Positions 1 through 8,029 of a stretch of 64,000 nucleotides of DNA are shown in pieces; the stretch's first letter is position 1, and each line of letters begins with the position of its first letter. Origin of the DNA: Streptomyces liliifuscus (GTDB lineage Bacteria; Actinomycetota; Actinomycetes; Streptomycetales; Streptomycetaceae). Location: the NCBI RefSeq assembly GCF_016598615.1, contig NZ_CP066831.1, positions 1,488,001-1,552,000 of the forward strand. The letters are read 5' to 3'. The notes under the pieces were generated by a model, which was not told the DNA's origin, ran no database searches, and saw only the letters and a program-made list of their open reading frames with translations. The position numbers and the translations under genes are program-made.

Positions 1-1113
1 GCCGTCGGCAGCCAGGCGCTGGTGCTCCTCGGCTCCCAAGCCGGCCGACTGCACGTCCTCGGGCACCGCGGCTATCCGGATCCGCATGCCGTGGAACGCT
101 TCGACGGGATGTCGCTGACCCAGCAGACTCCCGGGACGCACGCCCTGAGAAGCGGTGTGCCCGCCTTCTTCGACTCCCGTCAGCAGCTGGAGCGCCTCTA
201 CCCGGCCCGTAACTCCACGCCCGACGGCATGGCGGCCTGGGCGTTTCTGCCGCTGATCGCGTCCGGACGGCCGGTGGGCACCTGTGTCCTGGCGTACGCC
301 GATCCGCATCCCTTCCCGGCAGACGAGCGTGCCGTGCTGACCAGCCTCAGCGGACTGATCGCCCAGGCGCTGGAACGGGCCCGCCTCTACGACGCCAAGC
401 ACCAGCTGGCGCACGGTCTGCAGGCCGCGCTGCTGCCGCACTCGCTGCCCTCCCTGCCCGGCATCGAGGCGGCCGCCCGCTATCTGCCCGCGACGCAGGG
501 CATGGAGATCGGCGGGGACTTCTACGACCTGGTGCCGACGGGCGGCCAGGCGGCAGCGGTGATCGGGGACGTGCAGGGCCACAACGTCACCGCGGCCGGC
601 CTGATGGGACAGATCCGTACGGCCGTACGTGCGTACACGACCGTCGGCCAGTCGCCCGGGGACGTCATGAGCAGCACCAACCGGCTGCTGATCGACCTGG
701 GTACGGAACTCTTCGCGAGTTGTGTCTATCTGCGTCTGGACCCGGCGCACGGGCAGCTCGTGATGGCCCGGGCGGGGCATCCGCCGCCCCTGCTGAGAAA
801 GCCGGACGGCAAGGTACGGGTCCTCGACCTGGCCGGTGGGCCGCTGCTCGGCATCGACCCGGCCGCCACCTATCCGACCACCGATGTCGCTCTGCCACCG
901 GGGTCACTGCTCGCCCTCTACACCGACGGGCTCATCGAGTCCCCCGGCGTCGACATCGAGGACGCCCTGGCCGGCCTCGCGCAACGACTCACCGAGGTGG
1001 GCGACCGCCCCCTCGACGAGGTGGCCGACGCCCTCGTGGAACACAGCGGAACGGCAGAAGAACGCGTGGACGACGTGGCCCTACTACTGCTCCGAGCCCG
1101 CCCCACCCCCTGA
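1..1113 (+). CDS. GAF-SpoIIE (PP2C-type) serine phosphatase, 5' end outside window
   Basis: The reading frame is open from the first base, so the true start lies upstream and only the last 370 residues are seen. The first ~130 residues look like the end of a GAF sensor domain (AFLPLIASGRPVGTCVL). From about residue 145 a SpoIIE/PP2C domain follows, with the metal-binding GGDFYDL and GDVQGHN motifs, ARAGHPPP, LYTDGLIES and a terminal DDVALLLLR. Such proteins dephosphorylate phospho-serine on STAS anti-anti-sigma factors in partner-switching cascades. No HATPase domain follows, unlike the phosphatase at 45874. Substrate unknown. A 16-bp hairpin lies 100 bp downstream. Confidence 0.9.
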   Translation, partial: AVGSQALVLLGSQAGRLHVLGHRGYPDPHAVERFDGMSLTQQTPGTHALRSGVPAFFDSRQQLERLYPARNSTPDGMAAWAFLPLIASGRPVGTCVLAYADPHPFPADERAVLTSLSGLIAQALERARLYDAKHQLAHGLQAALLPHSLPSLPGIEAAARYLPATQGMEIGGDFYDLVPTGGQAAAVIGDVQGHNVTAAGLMGQIRTAVRAYTTVGQSPGDVMSSTNRLLIDLGTELFASCVYLRLDPAHGQLVMARAGHPPPLLRKPDGKVRVLDLAGGPLLGIDPAATYPTTDVALPPGSLLALYTDGLIESPGVDIEDALAGLAQRLTEVGDRPLDEVADALVEHSGTAEERVDDVALLLLRARPTP

Positions 1114-1138
1114 GAGGCGCCCGGCAGAGGCGCCCTGA

Positions 1139-1172
1139 AGGGGCGCGGGGAACTGCGCGACCAGCCCCCACC
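1139..1172 (+). repeat. Copy 1 of a 33-bp dispersed imperfect palindrome
   Basis: Begins aggggcgcggggaactgcgc and ends ccagcccccacc. The same core recurs at 26298, 59329 and, inverted, at 59182. The outer GGGGC/GCCCC and inner GCG/CGC arms can pair. It sits just after the phosphatase gene and before the hairpin at 1215. I recall this sequence as common in Streptomyces intergenic regions. Confidence 0.85.
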
Positions 1173-1214
1173 GACCCGCGGACGACGCACCACCCCAAGG
1201 CCCCATACATACAG

Positions 1215-1250
1215 AGCGGCCCGGCTCTCCAACAGGAGAGCCGGGCCGCT
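1215..1250. terminator. Bidirectional terminator hairpin
   Basis: A perfect 16-bp stem (agcggcccggctctcc and its complement) closes a 4-base AACA loop. It lies between the convergent phosphatase (ends 1113) and S1 protease (ends 1289) genes and can serve both. No U-tract follows, as is usual in high-GC actinobacteria. Confidence 0.85.
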
Positions 1251-1288
1251 CCAAACGAACTGGGAAGCGTTACCGACGTACGTTCAGG

Positions 1289-2641
1289 TCACTGGCGGTT
1301 GGTGAGACCCGACTCGTCGTCCACGCCGTTACCGTTCTGGTCCTCGACCTGCCCGTTCTGGTCCTCGACGCCGCCGACCTGCTCCTCGCCGCCGACCTCT
1401 TCACCGCCGACCGCGTCACCACCGGCACCGGCTTCCTCACCAGCGCCGGCCTCTTCACCTGCACCGGCTTCCTCACCAGCACCGGCCTCTTCACCAGCGC
1501 CGGCCTCCTCGCTGGCACCGGCACCCGCGTCGCCCGCACCGAGCGTCGCGCCGACCGCGGCCAGCGCGGTCGTCACCGGCTGGAAGAAGGTCTCGCCGCC
1601 GACGGTGCAGTCGCCGCTGCCGCCCGAGGTCAGGCCGATCGCGCTGCCGTCCGCGGTGAACAAGGAGCCGCCGCTGTCGCCGGGCTCGGCGCAGACGTTG
1701 GTCTGGATGAGACCGGTGACCGTGCCCTCCGGGTAGTTCACGGTGGCATTGAGACCGGTGACCTCACCGTCGTTCAGACCGGTGGTGCTGCCCATCCGGA
1801 TGACGGCCTGGCCGACCGCGGCCTCCGCGGCCTGGGTGATCTCCACCGACTGCTGGCCGGTGTTCACCGTGCTGGGTGCCTCGGTCGCCGGGTCGTTGTA
1901 CTTGACCAGGGCGAAGTCGCCCTCACCGGGGAACGTGGCGGCCTCGACCGTGCCGATCGGCGCGCCGGCCTCGGAGTCCGACCACTCGGCCGCGGCGACA
2001 CCGCAGTGACCCGCCGTCAGGAAGGCCGGGGCGCCGTCGTCGGCGACGACGTTGAAACCGAGCGAGCAGCGTGCGCCGCCGCCGAAGATGGCGTCGCCGC
2101 CCTCGACGAACGTCTTGAACGTGCCGGCCGACTTCTTGATGGTCGCCATGCCCGAACCGAGCGTGTTGACGGTCGACTCGAGCTGGTCCCACTTTGCGCC
2201 CGTGACGGTGCTGTCGGCGGTGACCTGGATCTTGTTCGTCCGGGGGTCGACGGCCCACGAGGTTCCGGGGATGGTCGCGTCGGCCTTCAGCGTCTGCGAG
2301 GCCGCCGTGAGCTCCTTGGTGCTGTTGTCGACCTGCTGGACGACGGCACCGGCCTCCTCGGCCTGGACGATGATGTTGTTGTCGTCGCCCACGACGTTGA
2401 TGATGAGCTGCTGCTTGCCCGAGTCGTAGTACGCACCGGCATAGGCTTCACCGAGCAGTTCGGCCAGCTGCGAGGCGAGGTCGGACGCCTCCGCGGCCTT
2501 CACCGTTCTGGGGGCGGCACCTTCCGTCGCATCGGTCTGGGACGCCATCGCGTTGGGCAGGATGAGTGCCGCCGCGCCGAGCGCCACCACGCTTCCTGCG
2601 GCTATGACGGCCTTGCGCTTGGGTATCCGCTTGTGACTCAA
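1289..2641 (-). CDS. Secreted S1 (chymotrypsin/streptogrisin-like) serine protease with acidic repeat tail
   Basis: 450 residues. A Sec-type signal peptide (KRK, hydrophobic run, AMAS) is followed by a propeptide of about 145 residues and then a mature domain from near residue 180. The triad is visible: His212 in TAGHCG, Asp242 in GDFALVKY, Ser323 in GDSGGS; paired cysteines resemble alpha-lytic protease and streptogrisins. Odd: after the fold (about residue 368) there are roughly five copies of a GAGEEA-type repeat, then a Gly/Glu-rich stretch and Asn/Asp-rich end. The tail may be a spacer or wall/calcium-binding segment; that is inference. The RBS is AGGAGG a few bases before ATG. The gene points away from the thioesterase at 2827. 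Confidence 0.93.
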   Translation of the reverse strand: MSHKRIPKRKAVIAAGSVVALGAAALILPNAMASQTDATEGAAPRTVKAAEASDLASQLAELLGEAYAGAYYDSGKQQLIINVVGDDNNIIVQAEEAGAVVQQVDNSTKELTAASQTLKADATIPGTSWAVDPRTNKIQVTADSTVTGAKWDQLESTVNTLGSGMATIKKSAGTFKTFVEGGDAIFGGGARCSLGFNVVADDGAPAFLTAGHCGVAAAEWSDSEAGAPIGTVEAATFPGEGDFALVKYNDPATEAPSTVNTGQQSVEITQAAEAAVGQAVIRMGSTTGLNDGEVTGLNATVNYPEGTVTGLIQTNVCAEPGDSGGSLFTADGSAIGLTSGGSGDCTVGGETFFQPVTTALAAVGATLGAGDAGAGASEEAGAGEEAGAGEEAGAGEEAGAGEEAGAGGDAVGGEEVGGEEQVGGVEDQNGQVEDQNGNGVDDESGLTNRQ

Positions 2642-2826
2642 CTTCTTGACCTCCTGGGGACTGGGGGGTCCGAGCCGCCGTCTGGCAGCTGACTGCGGGC
2701 GCCTGGATGGCTGTAGGTACGCAAGCGGTGCGTGTGGCGTTCAACGTCTTTCCTCAACTTCCTTTGCGAAAGCACGATTCAGTTGTCCCGGGTGACCCGT
2801 CGCCGATGCCGGGGAACAATGCCCGC

Positions 2827-3240
2827 ATGACTCTGACCACCGGTGATGCGGACAAGATCCTCTCGGCGAACTTCGCTCCCTGGGTTCTCGAACTCGGTCT
2901 GAAGGTCGAGGAGTTGGGCGACTCTCGGGCGGTGCTGCGGCTGCCCTGGTCCGATCGGCTCGCCCGGGAGGGCGGTTCGCTCTCCGGCCAGGCCCTGATG
3001 GCCGCGGCGGACACGGCGACGGTGATCGCGGTGTCGGCGGCGCGCGGCGCGTACGGGCCGATGACCACGGTCCAGCAGTCCACGACGTTCCAGCGCGCGG
3101 TCATGGGCGCGGACGTCCTGATCGAGGCGGTCGTGACGAAACTGGGCCGCCGGACGGCGTTCGCCGACATCACGATGACCGCAGAGGGCACGGAGGAGAT
3201 CGCGGCCCGCGCGAGCGCGGTGTACGCGCTGCTCGGCTGA
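2827..3240 (+). CDS. PaaI-type hotdog-fold thioesterase
   Basis: 137 residues with the hotdog pattern: an N-terminal helix and strands (LKVEELGDSRAVLRLPW), a central helix with GGSLSGQALMAAADTATVIAV, then TTVQQSTTFQRAV and strands ending GTEEIAARASAVYALL. Length matches single-domain PaaI/DUF4442 thioesterases that hydrolyse acyl-CoA. The ATG at 2827 is preferred over an in-frame one at 2707 because family members begin close to this point and a GGGGAA element lies about 11 bases upstream. Substrate cannot be told. It stands alone between the divergent protease and the PfpI gene. Confidence 0.8.
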   Translation: MTLTTGDADKILSANFAPWVLELGLKVEELGDSRAVLRLPWSDRLAREGGSLSGQALMAAADTATVIAVSAARGAYGPMTTVQQSTTFQRAVMGADVLIEAVVTKLGRRTAFADITMTAEGTEEIAARASAVYALLG

Positions 3241-3436
3241 TTCGCGGTCCATTGCCGGGCCCGGATCCGTTCCCTGACCGGGATTCGCCGGCCATTTCAG
3301 TTGCGGGAGGAGAAAGGCCGACATTCGGGCGCACCGACGGCCATTCGGGTCTATTCCCGTGATGCCATTGGAAATCCGATGCCCTCCAATGGATCCCCTA
3401 TTGGATCTCCGTGTCCCGTCGGCCTACCTTCGAGGC

Positions 3437-4132
3437 ATGGCAAAGATTCTTTTCGTAGTGACCGGTGCCGACTTCTGGACTCTCGCCGACGGCACCAAGC
3501 ACCCGACCGGCTTCTGGGCGGAGGAGGCCGTCGCCCCGTACGAGGCGTTCAAGGCGGCGGGGCACGAGGTAGTCGTGGCCACCCCGGGCGGCGTCGTGCC
3601 GACCGTGGACCGCGGCAGCCTGGCCCCCGAGTTCAACGGCGGCCAGGAGGGCGCCGACAAGGTCGCCGCCGCGCTCGGCTCGTTCGCCGAGCTGCAGCAC
3701 CCCGTCCGTGTGGAGGACGTGGACCTGGACGAGTACGCGGCCGTCTTCTACCCCGGCGGCCACGGCCCCATGGAGGACCTCGCCGTCAACGCCGACTCGG
3801 GCCGGCTCCTCACCCTCGCCCTGGAGTCCGGCAAGCCGCTCGGTGTCGTCTGCCACGCCCCGGCCGCACTGCTGGCCGCCACCAAGGAGGACGGCGGCAA
3901 CGCCTTCGCGGGCTACCGGCTGACCGGCTTCACCAACACGGAGGAGACCCAGGCCGGTTTCGCCGACAAGGCCAAGTGGCTGCTCCAGGACCGGCTGGTG
4001 GAGATCGGCGCCGATTTCCAGGAGAGCGAGCCGTGGGCGCCGTACGTGGTCGTCGACCGCAACCTCGTCACGGGCCAGAACCCCGCCTCCTCCGCGCCGC
4101 TCGCCGCCGAGCTCCTGAAGAAGCTCGGCTGA
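3437..4132 (+). CDS. DJ-1/PfpI superfamily protein (type 1 glutamine amidotransferase-like, Hsp31-like)
   Basis: 231 residues. The DJ-1/PfpI fold is shown by an N-terminal KILFVVTGA strand, the Hsp31-type TGFWAEEAVAPYEAF segment carrying the conserved Glu, VFYPGGHGPMEDL, and the nucleophile elbow VVCHAPAAL with the reactive Cys. Relatives act as glyoxalase III/deglycase or chaperone-like proteins. The ATG at 3437 gives the canonical start (MAKILFVVTG); an upstream in-frame ATG at 3359 would add an unlikely leader. A hairpin at 4276 probably ends the transcript. Confidence 0.88.
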   Translation: MAKILFVVTGADFWTLADGTKHPTGFWAEEAVAPYEAFKAAGHEVVVATPGGVVPTVDRGSLAPEFNGGQEGADKVAAALGSFAELQHPVRVEDVDLDEYAAVFYPGGHGPMEDLAVNADSGRLLTLALESGKPLGVVCHAPAALLAATKEDGGNAFAGYRLTGFTNTEETQAGFADKAKWLLQDRLVEIGADFQESEPWAPYVVVDRNLVTGQNPASSAPLAAELLKKLG

Positions 4133-4275
4133 CGCCGCTCCGGCAACTCGGCTGACGCCACTCCCGCAACACAGGCCATCGGCTTGCACTCCGCCACCAC
4201 GCGGTAACAGCCCGTTCGGGCGAGGGAGCGGAATCCCGGCTTCAGCAAATCTGCACATCGAATACGCACCCGGGT

Positions 4276-4319
4276 CACGGCACGCGACGAATCCACACAG
4301 TGGATCGTCGCGTGCCGTG
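4276..4319. terminator. Probable terminator after the PfpI gene
   Basis: CACGGCACGCGACGAATCCAC pairs with its near-complement across a 3-base loop, with a single bulged base: about 20 bp of stem. Followed by TTT within a few bases. It lies in the 505-bp gap before the leader-peptide gene. Confidence 0.7.
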
Positions 4320-4637
4320 TCTTTGGCGAGGTGTGCCCGATTCCGACCCACACCCCTTGTTGCCGAAATGTGAATCACCCCGGGGGCATGTGAAGAAGTA
4401 GCCACCGAGACGTGCGCACACCTGCACCGTTGAGTCGATCCGGCACTCAAATGCCCTGATCACATGGGTCGTTGATTGGATGAGTGGCGCAGCACCGTGC
4501 TTTGATCCATTGCACCGCGGGGGTCGTTCGACGGTTCCCGGTTCCGGGTTCCGGACGCCCGCGGTCGCGGCCGTCCATCTGTCCCCAGAGGGGGCCGCTC
4601 CCCCCTTGTGAATATCAATAGGAAGGGAAGTTCCATC
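4320..4637 (+). promoter_or_regulatory. Upstream region of the double-glycine peptide gene
   Basis: No gene seen here. It holds three close GGTTCC-type repeats (about 4532-4553), a short hairpin at 4588-4606 (AGGGGG, loop CCGCT, CCCCCT) and an AT-rich GTGAATATCAATA stretch just before the RBS. The hairpin may sit in the 5' leader and stabilise the mRNA; no -10/-35 pair is convincing. Confidence 0.35.
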
Positions 4638-4853
4638 ATGAACTCCACCCCCCAGGTCGCCACCGTCGAGATCTCCGACGCTGAGCTCGACAACGTCTCC
4701 GGTGGCCTCTCGGTCAACGCGCTCGGCACCGTCACGGGCGTCGTCGACGGCATCGCCCCGGTTTCCGGCCTGGTCGACACCGTCGTGGGCACCGTTGAGG
4801 GCGCGACCGGCCTGAACACCGCCCCGGTCACCGGCCTGGTCGCCGGCATCTGA
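4638..4853 (+). CDS. Double-glycine leader peptide precursor (bacteriocin-like, NHLM-type export cargo)
   Basis: 71 residues. The first 23 form a class II bacteriocin-type leader: an acidic amphipathic segment (VEISDAELDNVSGG) ending in Gly-Gly, the cut site of C39 peptidases. The predicted mature peptide is 48 residues, starts LSVNALG, has no Cys, Lys, Arg, His, Trp or Tyr, and is built of Gly/Val/Thr/Ala with spaced Asp/Glu. It carries weak internal repeats (TGVVDGI, SGLVDTV, TGLVAGI). The ATG at 4638 has a strong GGAAGGGAAG RBS; an in-frame ATG at 4608 has none. Lack of Cys rules out lanthionine or sactionine rings. The next three genes encode its likely export machine. Role unknown: bacteriocin, signal or surface peptide. 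Confidence 0.85.
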   Translation: MNSTPQVATVEISDAELDNVSGGLSVNALGTVTGVVDGIAPVSGLVDTVVGTVEGATGLNTAPVTGLVAGI

Positions 4854-4881
4854 TCACTCTGTGATCGCATAGCGTGCCGTG

Positions 4882-4912
4882 AGTCCCGGAACCGCTTACC
4901 GGTTCCGGGACT
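4882..4912 (+). terminator. Intercistronic hairpin (attenuator) between peptide and exporter genes
   Basis: AGTCCCGGAACCG pairs perfectly with its complement across the CTTAC loop (13 bp). It lies 28 bp after the peptide stop and 48 bp before the adaptor start. A partial terminator or mRNA-stabilising stem here would make peptide mRNA exceed exporter mRNA. Confidence 0.75.
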
Positions 4913-4960
4913 TACGGATGTCGTAGTTCGGATCTCATTTCTCGCAGGTGAGGGAAGACC

Positions 4961-5767
4961 GTGCAGTTCCGCCAACAGGCCCTCGCCAAGCTGCAGTCGC
5001 CGGAGGAGCTCGACCTCCCGGTGCGCTTCGCCCGCCCCCAGGGCTGGCTCGTGCTGTTCGTGACGGTGATCGTCATGGCGGCCGCGTCGGTCTGGGCCGT
5101 GACGGGCTCCGTGGCGTCCACGGTGAGCGCGCCCGCCATCCTCACGCACGGGCAGGGCAGTTATCTCCTGCAGAGCCCCGTCTCCGGCCAGGTCACCGCG
5201 GTCGTCGCCGAGCAGGGACAGCGGATCGCCGCGAACGCTCCCGTACTGAAGGTCCGTACGGCGAAGGGCGAGACGGTCGTACGCAGTGTCGCCGCGGGCC
5301 GGGTCACCGGGCTCGCCGCCACGATCGGCGCGATCATCAGCACGGGCACGAACGTGGCCGCCGTGGAGAAGGTCGCCGACGCCGACGACCCGCTGTACGC
5401 GACGGTGTACGTGCCCGCCGAGAACGCCGCGACGATTCCCTCGGACGCGGCCGTCGACCTCACCGTCCAGTCCGCGCCGACCCAGCAGTACGGGGTGCTG
5501 CGCGGCCATGTGAAGTCGGTCGACAGGGCCGCCCAGTCGCAGCAGCAGATCGCCGCGTTCCTCGGTGACAGCCAGCTGGGTGAGCAGTTCACGAAGAAGG
5601 GCAGGCCGGTGGCCGTCCTCGTCCGGCTCGACCGTTCGTCGGGCACGAAGTCCGGCTACAAGTGGTCCTCCGCGGACGGTCCGCCGTTCCGGCTGAGCTC
5701 GATGACCGTGGCCTCCGGCTCCATCCGCCTGGAAGACCAGCGCCCAATCGATTGGCTGCTGCCGTGA
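4961..5767 (+). CDS. HlyD-like membrane fusion/adaptor protein of NHLM-type peptide export system
   Basis: 268 residues. Residues 1-28 are cytoplasmic, one membrane helix spans about 29-50 (WLVLFVTVIVMAAASVWAV), then a short HlyD/biotinyl-lipoyl region (SYLLQSPVSGQVTAVVAEQGQRIAAN, followed by VVRSVAAGRVTGL) and a C-terminal beta region ending QRPIDWLLP. Such adaptors bridge the ABC exporter to the outside; in NHLM bacteriocin systems this slot is the secretion protein. The GTG start at 4961 follows a GAGGGAAGA RBS. Its stop overlaps the next start (GTGA), so translation is coupled. Confidence 0.85.
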   Translation: MQFRQQALAKLQSPEELDLPVRFARPQGWLVLFVTVIVMAAASVWAVTGSVASTVSAPAILTHGQGSYLLQSPVSGQVTAVVAEQGQRIAANAPVLKVRTAKGETVVRSVAAGRVTGLAATIGAIISTGTNVAAVEKVADADDPLYATVYVPAENAATIPSDAAVDLTVQSAPTQQYGVLRGHVKSVDRAAQSQQQIAAFLGDSQLGEQFTKKGRPVAVLVRLDRSSGTKSGYKWSSADGPPFRLSSMTVASGSIRLEDQRPIDWLLP

Positions 5768-8028
5768 GCGCGACCGACGAGTCCACCACCGCGGCCGGCC
5801 GGGAGTCACAACTGCCGCCGCCCGTACGGGGCCGCCGCAAGGCCACCCCGCCCAGGCGCACCGTCCCCAAGGGCCGGGCCAAGACCGTGCGTACGCCCAC
5901 CGTCCTCCAGATGGAGGCCGTGGAGTGCGGCGCCGCCTCGCTCGCGATGGTGCTCGGGCACTACGGACGGCACATCCCGCTGGAGGAGCTGCGCATCGCG
6001 TGCGGTGTCTCGCGCGACGGCTCCCGGGCCAGCAACCTGCTGAAGGCGGCGCGCAGTTACGGCCTCACCGCCAAGGGCATGCAGATGGACACGGTCGCGC
6101 TCGCCGAGGTGCGCGCTCCGGCGATCCTGTTCTGGGAGTTCAACCACTACGTCGTCTACGACGGCATGGGGCGCCGCTTCGGCCGGCGTGGCGTGCACAT
6201 CAACGACCCCGGCAAGGGCCGCCGTTTCGTGCCCATGGAGGACTTCGACACCAGCTTCACCGGTGTCGTGCTGGTCCTGGAGCCGGGTCCGGACTTCAGG
6301 AAGGGCGGCCGCAAGCCCGGCGTCATGGGCGCCATGCCGGCCCGGCTGCGCGGCACGTCGGGCACGATGCCCGCCGCCGTCCTGGCGAGTCTGCTGCTGG
6401 TCGCGGTCGGGGCGGCGGTGCCCGCGCTCAGCCGTACGTACATCGACATGTTCCTCATCGGCGGGCAGACCTCGCTGCTGGGGGTGCTGTTCTCGTCGAT
6501 GGGCGCGACGGTGCTGCTGACGGTCGTGCTGACCTGGCTGCAGCAGACGAACCTGCTGCGCGGCCGCATCATCTCGTCCACGCTCAGCAGCGCGAAGTTC
6601 CTCCGGCATCTGATGCGCCTGCCGGTCACTTTCTTCTCCCAGCGCAGCCCGGCCGACCTCGTGCAGCGCCTGCAGTCCAACGACGCGGTGGCCGAGACCC
6701 TGGCCCGGGACCTGGCCGCGGCGGGCGTGGACGCGGTGGTCGTCGTCCTCTACGCCGTGCTGCTCTACACCTACGACCCGCAGCTCACGGCCGTGGGCAT
6801 CGGGGTCGCGCTGTTGAACATCGTGGCGATGCGGGTGGTGATCCGGCTGCGTGCGACGCGTACGGCCAAGCTGCGCGCCGACAGCGCGCGGCTGACCAAC
6901 ACGGCGTACACGGGCCTGCAGTTGATCGAGACGATGAAGGCGACCGGCGGCGAGGAGGGCTACTTCCGCAAGTGGGCCGGGCAGCACGCCACCACGCTTG
7001 AGGAACAGCAGCGGCTCGGTGTGCCGAGTGCCTGGCTGGGCGTGGTCGCGCCGACGCTCGCGACACTCAACAGCGCGCTGATCCTGTGGATCGGCGGTAT
7101 GCGGGCCGTGGAGGGTCACATATCCGTCGGTCTGCTGGTCGCGTTCCAGGCGCTGGTGACCCGCTTCACCGCGCCGATCACCCGGCTCAACGGTGTCGCG
7201 GGCCGCATCCAGGACTTCGCGGCCGACGTGGCCCGCCTGAAGGACGTGGAGAACTTCGCGGCCGATCCGCTCTACTCGCGCCGGGGCGGGGGCGACAGCA
7301 CCCGCAGGCTGCACGGCCATGTGGAGCTGGAGAACATCACGTTCGGCTACAGCCCGCTCGACAAGCCCCTGCTGTCCGGCTTCTCGCTGACTGTCGGCCC
7401 GGGCCAGCAGGTCGCCCTGGTCGGTGGCTCGGGCAGCGGCAAGTCGACGGTCTCCAGGCTGATCTCGGGGCTCTACGCGCCCTGGGAGGGCGTGATCCGT
7501 ATCGACGACCAGCGCCTGGAGGACATCCCGCGCGGCGCGCTCGCGGCCTCCGTCTCCTTCGTCGACCAGGACGTGTTCCTCTTCGAGGGCTCGGTCCGCG
7601 ACAACATCGCGCTGTGGGACCCCTCGGTCCCGGACGAGGCCGTGGTCGCCGCACTGGAGGACGCGGCCCTGTACGACGTGGTGATGCGCCGCCCGGGCGG
7701 TATCCAGAGCCGGGTCGAGCAGGACGGGCGGAACTTCTCCGGCGGCCAGCGTCAACGCCTGGAGATCGCGCGGGCGTTGGTGCGCAGGCCCAGCATCCTC
7801 GTGCTCGACGAGGTGACGAGCGCCCTGGACGCGGAGACCGAGCAGCTCGTCATGGACAACCTGCGCAAGCGCGGCTGTGCCTGTGTGGTGATCGCGCACC
7901 GGCTCAGCACCGTGCGCGACAGCGACGAGATCGTGGTGCTCCAGCACGGCACGATCGTGGAACGCGGGCGTCACGACGCCCTGGTGGCGGCCGGCGGCGC
8001 GTACGCCGAGCTGGTCAGGGAGCGATGA
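5764..8028 (+). CDS. NHLM-type ABC exporter with N-terminal C39 peptidase (leader-cleaving permease/ATPase)
   Basis: 754 residues, starting at the GTG that overlaps the adaptor stop. After a basic Pro-rich N-terminus comes a C39 peptidase: catalytic Cys near residue 55 (QMEAVECGAASLAMVLGHYG), His in FNHYVVYDG, Asp in INDPGKG. A six-helix ABC exporter domain covers about 200-480. The ATPase follows with Walker A GGSGSGKST, signature FSGGQRQRLEIARAL, Walker B ILVLDEVTSALD and H-loop IAHRLST. It should cut the leader after Gly-Gly and export the mature peptide across the membrane. This is the peptidase/permease/ATPase of the NHLM set. Confidence 0.93.
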   Translation: MSATDESTTAAGRESQLPPPVRGRRKATPPRRTVPKGRAKTVRTPTVLQMEAVECGAASLAMVLGHYGRHIPLEELRIACGVSRDGSRASNLLKAARSYGLTAKGMQMDTVALAEVRAPAILFWEFNHYVVYDGMGRRFGRRGVHINDPGKGRRFVPMEDFDTSFTGVVLVLEPGPDFRKGGRKPGVMGAMPARLRGTSGTMPAAVLASLLLVAVGAAVPALSRTYIDMFLIGGQTSLLGVLFSSMGATVLLTVVLTWLQQTNLLRGRIISSTLSSAKFLRHLMRLPVTFFSQRSPADLVQRLQSNDAVAETLARDLAAAGVDAVVVVLYAVLLYTYDPQLTAVGIGVALLNIVAMRVVIRLRATRTAKLRADSARLTNTAYTGLQLIETMKATGGEEGYFRKWAGQHATTLEEQQRLGVPSAWLGVVAPTLATLNSALILWIGGMRAVEGHISVGLLVAFQALVTRFTAPITRLNGVAGRIQDFAADVARLKDVENFAADPLYSRRGGGDSTRRLHGHVELENITFGYSPLDKPLLSGFSLTVGPGQQVALVGGSGSGKSTVSRLISGLYAPWEGVIRIDDQRLEDIPRGALAASVSFVDQDVFLFEGSVRDNIALWDPSVPDEAVVAALEDAALYDVVMRRPGGIQSRVEQDGRNFSGGQRQRLEIARALVRRPSILVLDEVTSALDAETEQLVMDNLRKRGCACVVIAHRLSTVRDSDEIVVLQHGTIVERGRHDALVAAGGAYAELVRER

Positions 8029-8029
8029 G

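Noticed and set aside
4608..4853. Lantibiotic precursor
   Set aside because: The leader is of the double-glycine kind, but the core has no Cys and no lanthionine synthetase is nearby.
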